A stretch of 64,000 bases of DNA. It comes from JAPLUA01 sp964625855. Lineage in GTDB: Bacteria > Verrucomicrobiota > Verrucomicrobiia > Limisphaerales > UBA8199. The notes beneath the pieces were generated by a model. It was not told the origin of the DNA and made no database searches. It saw nothing but the letters and a program-made list of their open reading frames with translations. The position numbers and the translations under genes are program-made. Each line of letters begins with the position of its first letter. The first letter of the stretch is position 1. The DNA lies in the NCBI GenBank assembly GCA_964625855.1, contig CAZVFC010000004.1, positions 186,001 through 250,000 on the forward strand. The letters are read 5' to 3'. Shown piece after piece: positions 33,696 through 42,344 of this stretch.

Positions 33696-36600
33696 GCTGA
33701 TCTGTTCCAGCGCCATCGAGGGCGCCATTGCCTGGGTCGCCCGGGCCGAGGCCAAGCTGGATGAAGCGGTGGCCGCCAAAGGCGAATCCTGCGCTGTCGG
33801 CTTTCCCGACACGGCCTACTACCTCCCCGTGATTTACTCCTTCACCGGCGAGAAAGCGCAAACGCTGGCCGACTTGCGCCGGATTCTCCGGCGGGCCAAG
33901 GAGCTGCTCCCAGTCCGGCCGTCGGAAAAGGTTTGGCTTCCCTACCTCGGCAACGCTCTCGACGCCGGTGTGGCGGCCCTGTTCGCCTGTGAGGTCATTG
34001 AGGCCTGCAAATACCTGGTCGGACCAAAGCCCGTGGATGGCATTTGGCTCGGCGCGGCCAACGATGTCATCATGCGCGAGCGCGGCATCGAGTTTGTGGA
34101 TGGCACCGCTCCCGGGTTTGCCGCTGTCACCGGCGCCGCTCCGACGAACCAAATCGCCGTGAAGATCGCCAAGGAGCTCCAGGAGAAGAACCTCTATGTC
34201 TTCATGGGCGGCTGCACCGACGGCAAGCAGTTCGCCGAGCAGTTGGCTGAGGAGGGCGTCCAACTCGGCTGGGACACACGGCTGGTGCCTTTCGGGCGCG
34301 ATGTGTCGGCGCTCATCTACGCTCTGGGATTTGCCAATCGCGCCGCGCTCTCCTTCGGCGGCGTCAAGCCCGGTGACTTCGCCGCCAACCTCAAATACAA
34401 CAAGAATCGCATCTTCGCCTTCGTCCTGGCGCTGGGCGAGGTCACGCCCGACAAATACGCCGCCGCCGCGGGTGCCATCAACTACGGTTTCCCGGTCATT
34501 GCGGATACCGACATCCCGCAAATCCTGCCCACCGGCGTCTGCACCTACGAGCACGTGGTCTCGCAGGTCCCCTACGAAACGATGGTCGAGAAGGCCCTCG
34601 AGGTGCGCGGCTGTAAGGTCAAGATCACCAAGGTCCCCATCCCGGTCCCGTATGGGCCGGCGTTTGAGGGCGAGCGGATTCGGAAAGCGGACGCCCACGT
34701 CGAGTTCGGCGGCAACAAGACCGCGGCGTTCGAGTTCGTCACCATGACCGACCTGGACCAGATCAACGACGGCGAGATCGAGGTCATCGGTCCGGACATA
34801 GACAGCGTCGAGCCCGGCAGCGCGCTGCCGCTGGCGATCTGGGTCGAGGCGGCGGGCAGGAAGATGCAACCCGACTTCGAGCCGATCCTTGAGCGGCAGA
34901 TCCATCACCTGGTCAACGGCGCCGAGGGAATCTGGCATATGGGCCAGCGTGACATCGTCTGGACCCGCGTCTCCAAGGCCGGCTTCGCCAAGGGCCTGCG
35001 CCTCCGCCATTACGGCGAAATCCTGCACGCCAAGCTGCTGTCCGACTACCCCGCCATCGTTGACAAAGTGAAGGTCACGCTCGTCACGGACGCCGAAGAA
35101 GTGCAGCGGCGTCTCGTAGTGGCGCGCAAGACCTACGATGAACGCAACCGCCGCCTGGAATCCATGACCGATGAGTCCGTGGACACGTTCTACTCGTGCC
35201 TGCTCTGTCAATCGTTCGCGCCGAACCACGTGTGCGTGATCACGCCCGAGCGCCTTGGCCTCTGCGGCGCCTACAACTGGCTGGACGGCAAAGCCGCCTA
35301 TGAGATTGACGAGACCGGCCCCAATAAGCCCATTCAGAAAGGCGAATGCCTGGACCCGGTGCGCGGCGTCTGGAAAGGCGTCAACGATTACGTCCATCCC
35401 AATAGCCACAAGACCATAGACTGCTTTTCCGCTTACTCGATCATGGATCATCCCATGACGAGCTGCGGCTGCTTCGAGGCCATCTGCGCCTATGTGCCCG
35501 AATGCAATGGCATCATGGTCGTCCACCGCGAGTTCCTTGATGACACTCCAGTCGGCATGACTTTCTCGACCCTCGCCGGCAGCGTCGGCGGCGGCCAGCA
35601 AACCCCCGGCTTTATGGGCTGCGGCAAGGTGTTCCTTACCTCCAGGAAGTTCCTTTTTGCCGAAGGGGGCCACCGGCGTCTGATCTGGATGCCCAAAGAA
35701 CTCAAGGCCCTGCTGGCTGAGGACCTCAAGAAGCGCTGCCAGGAACAGGGCGCCCCGGACCTCTTTGACAAGATTGCGGACGAGACTATTGCCACCGATC
35801 CAAAAGCGATCCGCGCTTTCCTGGAGAAAGTCGGGCATCCCGCTCTGCAAATGCCTGACCTGAGCCCCACCTCGCAATCTGGCGCAAAGCCGCCTGCCCC
35901 CGAGGCGAAGGCCGACGCTACGTCTCCGGGAGCGCCGGCATCCTTGTCAGCAAGTGGCAAAGGTACCGAAGTCGCCGGCAAGAATGCCGGCGCTCCCGCT
36001 GCTCAGGCGGAACCGGCCCCTGTCCCTCGGACCTCGTCCCCCGTCCCTCCCGTCATCCCCGCCGACCTGCTTGCGCAAATCAAGGAAAAGGCGCTGGAGG
36101 AATTCAAACGCGCCCTGGATGCCGCCTCGCCAGAGGACATCCTTCGCGGCGTCATAGCCGCTTTGAACCGTCCGGTGGCAGCGCCGACTGTCGCCCCCCC
36201 GCCCACCCCAAAAACGACTCCCGCCGAGCTTGCTCCCGAAGCAGCGCCAGCTCCCTCGACCGCGCCCCCAGTTACCTCAGGCGAACCTTCGGACTTCGGA
36301 TTTCGGACTTCGGACATCCCCGCCACCCCTTCTGCCGGCGAGCGCCTTTCCGCCGTCACCGCCTTCACCCCACGCAAGGAACGCTGCGAAGTCCCGATCT
36401 GCACGGTCAAGTTGGGTGCGTTGCGCTCCGAAGGCGGCACCCGCGGCCGGACCTATCGCATCGGCGGGGCCACGGCGATGCCCTTCCATCTCTGGGAAGG
36501 CGAAATGCCGAACCGCCCGTTGGTCGCCATGGAAGTGTTCGACCTGGTCAGCGAGAAGTATCCGCGGGTGTTGCGCGACACTTACGGCGACCTGCTCCTG

Positions 36601-37383
36601 CACCCCGCCGAGATGGCCAAAGCCTGCGTCGAGAAGCACGGCGCTGACCTCATCAGCGTCCGCTTGGAAGGCACGCACCCGGAGAAGGGCAACCGCACTC
36701 CAGAACAGGCAGTCACGCTCGTGAAGTCCGTGCTCTCCGCGGTGGACGTGCCGCTCATTGTCACAGGCCACAACCACTTTGACCGGAACAACGAGGTGCT
36801 GAAAGCCGTCGCCGCGGCCTGCGCCGGTGAAAACCTGCTGCTGAATTGGGTTGAGCAGAACAACTACCGCACGATCGCCGGCGCGGCGATGGCCTACGGC
36901 CACTGTCTGGTTTCCCAAAGCCCGATTGATGTCAACATTAGCAAGCAGATGAACATCCTGCTCACCAACATGGACCTCAAGCGTGAGCAGATCGTGATTG
37001 ATCCGCTAACCGGCGCCATGGGTTACGGCATCGAATACACCTATTCAGTGATGGAACGAATCCGTCTCACCGGTCTAAACGGCGATGCGATGCTGGCCTT
37101 GCCAATGATCGTCTCCCCCGGCCAGGAATGCGCCAAGGTCAAAGAGTTCAGGGCCTCTGAAAAGGAGATGCCAGCCTGGGGTGACCTGCGCCGGCGCGCG
37201 GCGCTTTGGGAGCTGACGACGGCGATGAGCCTGCTCTACGCGGGCGCGGATATCCTGATCATGTACCACCCGGAGGCGGTCACCGCACTGAAACGCACTA
37301 TTTCTCGCCTTATGGATACAGACCCGACACCTGCAGCGCACGATGCTGCTTCGCCCCTCCCCCCTCGCCCCTCGACCCCCTGA
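33688..37383 (+). CDS. acsB: Fusion of acetyl-CoA synthase (AcsB) and corrinoid protein small subunit (AcsD)
   Basis: 1231 residues without internal stop. Residues 1-725 are the complete CODH/ACS beta subunit, which joins CO, a methyl group and CoA into acetyl-CoA. A-cluster ligands are C504, C507, C516, C526 and the C593-G594-C595 tripeptide, each exactly two positions lower than in the Moorella enzyme. Residues about 725-895 are a Pro/Ala-rich linker with one predicted helical stretch (IPADLLAQIKEKALEEFKRA). Residues about 895-1220 are AcsD, the small TIM-barrel subunit of the corrinoid iron-sulfur protein (VPICTVKLGALRSEGG, TYRIGGATAMPFHLWEGEMP, VPLIVTGHNHFD, LLNWVEQNNYRT, VIDPLTGAMGYGIEYTYS). 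These are normally separate genes. acsC starts 2 nt after the stop. Linker DNA contains spacer-type repeats (listed separately). Confidence 0.95.
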   Translation: MSKLICSSAIEGAIAWVARAEAKLDEAVAAKGESCAVGFPDTAYYLPVIYSFTGEKAQTLADLRRILRRAKELLPVRPSEKVWLPYLGNALDAGVAALFACEVIEACKYLVGPKPVDGIWLGAANDVIMRERGIEFVDGTAPGFAAVTGAAPTNQIAVKIAKELQEKNLYVFMGGCTDGKQFAEQLAEEGVQLGWDTRLVPFGRDVSALIYALGFANRAALSFGGVKPGDFAANLKYNKNRIFAFVLALGEVTPDKYAAAAGAINYGFPVIADTDIPQILPTGVCTYEHVVSQVPYETMVEKALEVRGCKVKITKVPIPVPYGPAFEGERIRKADAHVEFGGNKTAAFEFVTMTDLDQINDGEIEVIGPDIDSVEPGSALPLAIWVEAAGRKMQPDFEPILERQIHHLVNGAEGIWHMGQRDIVWTRVSKAGFAKGLRLRHYGEILHAKLLSDYPAIVDKVKVTLVTDAEEVQRRLVVARKTYDERNRRLESMTDESVDTFYSCLLCQSFAPNHVCVITPERLGLCGAYNWLDGKAAYEIDETGPNKPIQKGECLDPVRGVWKGVNDYVHPNSHKTIDCFSAYSIMDHPMTSCGCFEAICAYVPECNGIMVVHREFLDDTPVGMTFSTLAGSVGGGQQTPGFMGCGKVFLTSRKFLFAEGGHRRLIWMPKELKALLAEDLKKRCQEQGAPDLFDKIADETIATDPKAIRAFLEKVGHPALQMPDLSPTSQSGAKPPAPEAKADATSPGAPASLSASGKGTEVAGKNAGAPAAQAEPAPVPRTSSPVPPVIPADLLAQIKEKALEEFKRALDAASPEDILRGVIAALNRPVAAPTVAPPPTPKTTPAELAPEAAPAPSTAPPVTSGEPSDFGFRTSDIPATPSAGERLSAVTAFTPRKERCEVPICTVKLGALRSEGGTRGRTYRIGGATAMPFHLWEGEMPNRPLVAMEVFDLVSEKYPRVLRDTYGDLLLHPAEMAKACVEKHGADLISVRLEGTHPEKGNRTPEQAVTLVKSVLSAVDVPLIVTGHNHFDRNNEVLKAVAAACAGENLLLNWVEQNNYRTIAGAAMAYGHCLVSQSPIDVNISKQMNILLTNMDLKREQIVIDPLTGAMGYGIEYTYSVMERIRLTGLNGDAMLALPMIVSPGQECAKVKEFRASEKEMPAWGDLRRRAALWELTTAMSLLYAGADILIMYHPEAVTALKRTISRLMDTDPTPAAHDAASPLPPRPSTP
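35928..35997. repeat. Palindromic spacer-type repeat inside the AcsB-AcsD linker
   Basis: Arms GGGAGCGCCGGCA (35928-35940) and TGCCGGCGCTCCC (35985-35997) are a perfect 13-bp inverted repeat within the coding frame. I recall 'gagcgccggc' palindromes of this sort from spacers of related genomes. Finding one in coding DNA marks the linker as former non-coding sequence. Confidence 0.75.
36282..36320 (+). repeat. 'cttcgga' repeat inside the AcsB-AcsD linker
   Basis: Tandem CTTCGGA/TTTCGGA units, in frame as SDFGFRTSD. The spacer at 38731-38772 carries the same units, and both are followed by CCCCGCC or TCCCGCC. Confidence 0.8.
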
Positions 37384-37385
37384 CT

Positions 37386-38723
37386 ATGGCCCTTACCGGT
37401 CTGCAAATCCAGAAGCTCCTCCCGGGCACTAATTGCAAGGAGTGCGGCTCCAACACCTGCCTGGCGTTCGCCATGAAGCTCGCCGGGAAGAAGGCCGAGC
37501 TGGCCCAGTGCCCTTATGCTTCCGACGAAGCCAAACGCGTGCTCGGCGCGGCCAGCGAACCGCCTGTCCGATGTGTCGAGCTCGGTCCGGACCGCAAGCT
37601 CAAGCTGGGCGGCGAAGTGGTCCTCTACCGCCACGAGAAGACCTTCGTCCACCAGACCGCACTGGGCCTGAACCTCAACGACAACGACCCGGCTGAAGCG
37701 ATCGAAGCAACCCTCGCAACGGTCTCAACCTACTTGTTGGAACGCGTGGGGGAGGAACTGCGCATTGACATGGTGGGGGTAACCCATAAAGGCGCTCATG
37801 CCAAAGCCTTTGCCGCCCTTGCAGGCAAGGCCTGGAATCAGACCAAGCGGCCGCTTGTGCTGCGCAGCCAGGACACCGCCGCGCTGACCGCCGCCGCTAT
37901 CGCCGTCAAAGGCAGTCGCAGTGTCCTATGCGCGCCGACTCCCGAAGCCGCCGCCCAACTCTGCCGCGTTGCCAAGGAGAACGAACACGCGCTGGCGTTG
38001 ACCGCCCCGGACCTCGACCAACTGGTTAAGCTGGCGGCCGACATTAAGGCGCAGGGCATGAATGACCTCTTTCTGCAATTCTCGAATTACTCGCTGGCCG
38101 AGCAGTTCCAGACCAGCTCGATCGCCCGCCGCGCCGCACTCAAAGACGGCCTCAAAGCGCTGGGTTACCCAACCCTCCGGTTCATTGACACCGGCAACCT
38201 CCTCGACGACACGATGGAGGCGGTCAACGAGATCACCAAGTACGGCGGGATTTGCGTGCTGCCGCAATTTGACGCCGCGCAAATGGCCTCGCTCATGACG
38301 CTGCGGCTTAACATCTACACTGATCCGCAGAAGCCGATCCAGGTCGAGCCGAAGGTTTACCCGATTGGTGAGCCGAAGCCAGATTCGCCGGTGTTCGTGA
38401 CCACCAACTTCTCCCTCACCTACTTCATAGTCTCCGGCGAGATCGAGAATAGCGGCATCAGCGCCTGGCTGGTTGTTCCCGAATGCGAGGGCATGAGCGT
38501 GCTTACCGCGTGGGCCGCGGGGAAACTTAACGGAGCCACCATCGCGAAGTTCATCAAAGAAATCGGCTTCGAGCGGCAAGTGACCCGGCGCGAGTTGGTC
38601 ATTCCCGGATACGTTGCCCAGATCAGCGGTGAACTGGAGGAGAATCTGCCCGGCTGGAAGGTGATGGTTGGCCCCTCTGAAGCCGCCGACCTCGAAAGCT
38701 TCGTCAAAAGCCGCCTCAAATGA
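37386..38723 (+). CDS. acsC: Corrinoid iron-sulfur protein large subunit (AcsC)
   Basis: 445 residues from ATG 37386, 2 nt after the fusion's stop. Carries the methyl group on its corrinoid between the methyltransferase and acetyl-CoA synthase. The N-terminal [4Fe-4S] site is C17, C20, C25, C42 (GTNCKECGSNTC, QCPY). The middle is a TIM-barrel (ALTAPDLDQLVKLAADIKAQ, YPTLRFIDTGNL, PVFVTTNFSLTYFIVSGEIE) and the C-terminal part (EGMSVLTAWAAGKLNG, RRELVIPGYVAQISGELEEN) is the corrinoid-binding domain. Its partner AcsD is here tethered to AcsB. Confidence 0.96.
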   Translation: MALTGLQIQKLLPGTNCKECGSNTCLAFAMKLAGKKAELAQCPYASDEAKRVLGAASEPPVRCVELGPDRKLKLGGEVVLYRHEKTFVHQTALGLNLNDNDPAEAIEATLATVSTYLLERVGEELRIDMVGVTHKGAHAKAFAALAGKAWNQTKRPLVLRSQDTAALTAAAIAVKGSRSVLCAPTPEAAAQLCRVAKENEHALALTAPDLDQLVKLAADIKAQGMNDLFLQFSNYSLAEQFQTSSIARRAALKDGLKALGYPTLRFIDTGNLLDDTMEAVNEITKYGGICVLPQFDAAQMASLMTLRLNIYTDPQKPIQVEPKVYPIGEPKPDSPVFVTTNFSLTYFIVSGEIENSGISAWLVVPECEGMSVLTAWAAGKLNGATIAKFIKEIGFERQVTRRELVIPGYVAQISGELEENLPGWKVMVGPSEAADLESFVKSRLK

Positions 38724-38730
38724 ACCCCCC

Positions 38731-38772
38731 TCCGAACTTCGGACTTCGGCCTGCGGACTTCGGACTTCGGGT
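38731..38772 (+). repeat. 'cttcgga' repeat in the acsC to ASKHA spacer
   Basis: Imperfect CTTCGGA/CCTGCGGA units between the acsC stop and the next start. Same units as inside the fusion linker at 36282-36320. Confidence 0.8.
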
Positions 38773-38783
38773 TTAGTCCCGCC

Positions 38784-40724
38784 ATGCCCAGTGTCCAATT
38801 CCTTCCCTCCGGCAAGGTGGTCAGCGTGCCGCCGCAAACTGGGCTACTGGATGCAGCCCGACAGGCAGGCGTGGAGATTGAGTCTCCCTGCGGCGGCGAG
38901 GGAACCTGCGGCACCTGCATCGTCCGCGTAACGAGCGGCGAGGTGGATTCCCGCAGCCTCGGCACTCTGCCCCACGCCGCGGTCGCCGAAGGCTATGTCC
39001 TGGCCTGCGCCACGCGCCTGCTGGACAAGGATCTAACCGTCGAGGTTCCCGAACAGAGCAGACTGGCGGGCGGCAAATTCGCCCCTGAAAACGAAACGCA
39101 CCTGGTGCGGCTCGAACTGCTGCCCCGGCAATGGGAGTTCGATCCCCTGGCTGTCAAGTGGCTCTTGCAGGTCGCGCCGCCTCAACTGGAGAGCGGCCAG
39201 TCGGACCTCGATCGCCTCACGCGCGCCGTGCAGCATGACTGGGGAAAGCGGCCCGTGGAATACTCTCTCATCGGCCTCCGGAAGCTCGCCGACACCCTGC
39301 GCGCCACCCAGGGACAGGTGACAGCTACCATCGTGCGCGACGCGGGCCGGCTGCATGTCATCAACATTGAGCCCGGCGACACGACCCTCCGCCACTATGC
39401 GGTCGCCATTGATGTCGGGACCACCACGATCGCCGTGCAGTTGATCAATCTCGCCGTCGCCCAGATCATCGGGGCGCAGAGCGACTATAACGACCAGATT
39501 GCCTGCGGCCTGGACGTCATCAGCCGCATCAACTATGCCCGCACCCCCGCCCGGCTGGAGGAGCTGCGCACACGCGTCCTCGGGACTATCAACCGGCTGG
39601 TTCACCAGTTGGCGAAAGGCCGAGGCGTGGACCCAGCAGAGATCTCCAACGCGGCAGTCAGTGGCAACACCGTCATGACCCACCTGTTGCTGGGTCTGAA
39701 CCCCGAGCACCTCAGGCTCGCCCCCTATACCCCCACCGTGCTGCAAGTGCCTTACTTGCGCAATTCGGAGATCGGCATCGGGATCAACCCGCAGGCCTGG
39801 ATCCATTTCTCACCGGCGGTCGGCAGCTATGTGGGCGGAGACATCACGGCTGGCATCCTCTGCACCGACCTGGCCACCGCGACCGAAGAGATCAACCTGT
39901 TCATTGACATCGGCACCAATGGGGAAGTCGTTCTAGGCAACAACAGCTTCCTGATGGCCTGCGCCTGCTCTGCCGGCCCGGCCTTCGAAGGCAGCGGCAT
40001 CGAATGCGGCATGCGCGCCTCGACCGGCGCCATCGAGAAGGTCCAGGTCGCTCCGGACACCGGCCTGCCGCGCTACTCCACCGTGGGCAACGTCCCGCCG
40101 CGCGGCATATGCGGCTCGGGCATGATTGATCTGGTGGCCCAGCTATTCCTGGCCGGCTGGATAGATGCCGCCGGCAAGTTTGATCGCGCTCGCCCCTGCG
40201 CGGCCATCCACATCGAAGGCCGCCGCGCAAGCTATACTCTCGCCCCGGCTGGGGAAAACGGCACCGGCAAGCCGATCGTGGTCACGGAAATTGACATCGA
40301 GAACATCCTGCGCACCAAGGCTTCGATCTATGCCGCCTGCTCCCTCATGCTCAGCCAGGTCGGGCTGCGCTTCGAAGACCTTTGCCACATCTACATTGCC
40401 GGAGGGTTCGGACGATTCCTGGACCTGGAGAACGCCACCGTCATCGGCCTGGTCCCGGACCTGCCCCGCCAGAAGTTCCGCTATATAGGCAATTCGTCCC
40501 TCATGGGCTCCTACATGGTGGTCGTCTCCCAGGACTACCGCCAGCGCCAGTTGGACCTCGCCCGGAGGATGACCTATCTCGAACTCAATACGGACCCCGC
40601 CTACATGGAGCAGTACACCGGCGCTCTCTTTCTCCCCCATACCGACCCAACACGGTTTCCCTCGGTAAAGGCCAAGCTGAGCACTGCGCCGACCGGTCGC
40701 AACCCGTCTGCTCTCGCACGATAG
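38784..40724 (+). CDS. ASKHA-domain ferredoxin, corrinoid-activating ATPase (RACo/AcsV-like)
   Basis: 646 residues. The N-terminal [2Fe-2S] ferredoxin domain has C36, C42, C45 and C75 (SPCGGEGTCGTC, LACATRL). The C-terminal ASKHA ATPase carries AIDVGTTTIAVQLINLA, AVSGNTVMTHLLLGLNPEHL, FIDIGTNGEVVLGN, ICGSGMIDLVAQLFLAGW and YIAGGFGRFLDLENATVIGL. Such proteins reduce inactive Co(II) corrinoid to Co(I) with ATP, keeping AcsC/AcsD active. Last gene of the cluster. The convergent gene's end is only 15 bp away, with no clear terminator between. Confidence 0.93.
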   Translation: MPSVQFLPSGKVVSVPPQTGLLDAARQAGVEIESPCGGEGTCGTCIVRVTSGEVDSRSLGTLPHAAVAEGYVLACATRLLDKDLTVEVPEQSRLAGGKFAPENETHLVRLELLPRQWEFDPLAVKWLLQVAPPQLESGQSDLDRLTRAVQHDWGKRPVEYSLIGLRKLADTLRATQGQVTATIVRDAGRLHVINIEPGDTTLRHYAVAIDVGTTTIAVQLINLAVAQIIGAQSDYNDQIACGLDVISRINYARTPARLEELRTRVLGTINRLVHQLAKGRGVDPAEISNAAVSGNTVMTHLLLGLNPEHLRLAPYTPTVLQVPYLRNSEIGIGINPQAWIHFSPAVGSYVGGDITAGILCTDLATATEEINLFIDIGTNGEVVLGNNSFLMACACSAGPAFEGSGIECGMRASTGAIEKVQVAPDTGLPRYSTVGNVPPRGICGSGMIDLVAQLFLAGWIDAAGKFDRARPCAAIHIEGRRASYTLAPAGENGTGKPIVVTEIDIENILRTKASIYAACSLMLSQVGLRFEDLCHIYIAGGFGRFLDLENATVIGLVPDLPRQKFRYIGNSSLMGSYMVVVSQDYRQRQLDLARRMTYLELNTDPAYMEQYTGALFLPHTDPTRFPSVKAKLSTAPTGRNPSALAR

Positions 40725-40739
40725 CGCTCCCCCTCGCTT

Positions 40740-42344
40740 TCAGTTCCCGATAAACTGGAAGGCGTAGAGATGCGTGTTCTTGAGCGCGAACCGTAGCCGG
40801 ACAGCCTTGCCCGCCACTCGGGTGACATCGGCGCTGCCCTTCCACTTAACCACACGGCTGATCTCGTTCGCCGTGTGGATGAGATCACAGTCCTTCAGCC
40901 CGAGGCCCGCGATCGCATTCCCATCCTCGTCCAGCAGCGCCACCCGAACGGTTCCCTCGGCCGAGGTGTCCACATTCAGAACCAGCTTGCTGCCGGCGAA
41001 CCGCAGCGGTTCTGTCGTAAACTCGCCGCCTGTTCGGGGCGCGTAAACCGAAACAAAGCCGTCCCGCCGCAGCACCACCCGGCTGAGCACGGCGATGTTC
41101 TTGTCCGCGCCCAGCCCGGCCTGGGTGAGCAGGCTCTTATTGCTCGGGTTCCGGTCCCAGCCGTGCAGCCAATCGCTCGCGCGGTAATACATGTACATCT
41201 CCCGCCCGCTCGTATCCGGCACCAACCCGTGGATCATCCGTACCGACGCCCAATCAAACTCGCCCTTCATTCCCAGCGGCACAAACGGCCGCCGGTCATA
41301 GCGGTTCCACTTAATCCCGTCCCGGCTGGCGGCGAACTGCGTGTGCAACGGCCCCGCGTTCACCGGCGTCTGCTTCGGGAACTGCGGGATCTCACCGTGC
41401 AGGTAGTGGAAATAGGCCTGCGGGAACATGTAGTAGGCGTCTTGAGCCCAGGGATACTTCAGCGCCGAGCTCGAATAGTAATCCACCCAGCGATCGCCCT
41501 TTTCCGGGCCGATCACCACCACCATCTCCTGCACCTCGCTGAACTTCCCCACGTCCGCCGACTCCGCCCGTGCCACCCCGCGGCCCTGCACGCCGTCCTC
41601 GAACAGGTTCCTCCGGCCATACACCACGTACTTCCGCACCCGCTCATCCCAGAAGACGATGTTCTGCGAATCCAGGTGATGCCGTTTGGCATCCTCGCGG
41701 TAACTCGTGATATTGGTATGCGTCACTGACCAGTGAATGCCGTCGGGAGAAGACAGGATATGCACGCCCTTACCGAGGACTTCAAACCGGCACGCCAGCC
41801 GGAAGCGCTCGTTCGGCCCTGCGTTGGGGTCCAGGAACACCATGCCGCCGTCCTGTCCCAGGGTCAGCCCCGCGGCGCTGTGGCCTACCACAATGTTGTT
41901 GCTCCAGTCGCCGCCGTACGCGACGAGGCCAAGCGCCGGCTTCTCCCAGTGAATCCCGTCGCTCGATCGAGCGTAACAGATGCAGCCGTTGGTGCGGCCC
42001 TGGTCCCACTGCACGTCGTCCATGACGTGATACCAGAAGTGATAGGTCTGGCCGTCGAACAAAGCATTGCTGTAGGGCCCCACCCCGCCCCGCTCCCAGG
42101 AATGCTCCGGCTTGATGGTCCACTCGCCGGTCTTGCGCGGCGGATGCACCTCCAGCGTCACGTTCGTCGCTTCCGCCATGAACCGCCCGTCAATGAACAC
42201 CTGCCGTGCGCCGCCAACATCCAGCGGTTCCGCTGCCGTCGCTGGTGGCTCTAGCCCCAACGCCAGGATGGGCAGAAGAACCCTCAGCCACTTTCGGGCT
42301 CGGGGCAGAATGAATCGGGAGAAGCCGGAGCCTGTGTTGATCAT
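40740..42344 (-). CDS. Secreted five-bladed beta-propeller protein (GH32/GH43-like)
   Basis: 534 residues with a signal segment (RVLLPILALGLEPPATAAEP). Repeated blades of the kind seen in GH43/GH32/GH130-like proteins: ALFDGQTYHFWYHVMDD, CICYARSSDGIHWEKPAL, HILSSPDGIHWSV, FAASRDGIKWNRYDRRPFVP, MYMYYRASDWLHGWDR. The last 110 residues form a beta-sandwich (LRFAGSKLVLNVDTSAEGTV). It may be a glycosidase, but no catalytic triad is certain. Confidence 0.75.
   Translation of the reverse strand: MINTGSGFSRFILPRARKWLRVLLPILALGLEPPATAAEPLDVGGARQVFIDGRFMAEATNVTLEVHPPRKTGEWTIKPEHSWERGGVGPYSNALFDGQTYHFWYHVMDDVQWDQGRTNGCICYARSSDGIHWEKPALGLVAYGGDWSNNIVVGHSAAGLTLGQDGGMVFLDPNAGPNERFRLACRFEVLGKGVHILSSPDGIHWSVTHTNITSYREDAKRHHLDSQNIVFWDERVRKYVVYGRRNLFEDGVQGRGVARAESADVGKFSEVQEMVVVIGPEKGDRWVDYYSSSALKYPWAQDAYYMFPQAYFHYLHGEIPQFPKQTPVNAGPLHTQFAASRDGIKWNRYDRRPFVPLGMKGEFDWASVRMIHGLVPDTSGREMYMYYRASDWLHGWDRNPSNKSLLTQAGLGADKNIAVLSRVVLRRDGFVSVYAPRTGGEFTTEPLRFAGSKLVLNVDTSAEGTVRVALLDEDGNAIAGLGLKDCDLIHTANEISRVVKWKGSADVTRVAGKAVRLRFALKNTHLYAFQFIGN

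Noticed and set aside
33634..35877. 747-codon minus-strand open frame
   Set aside because: Opposite to acsB, which has all family residues; the antisense frame has only low-complexity composition.
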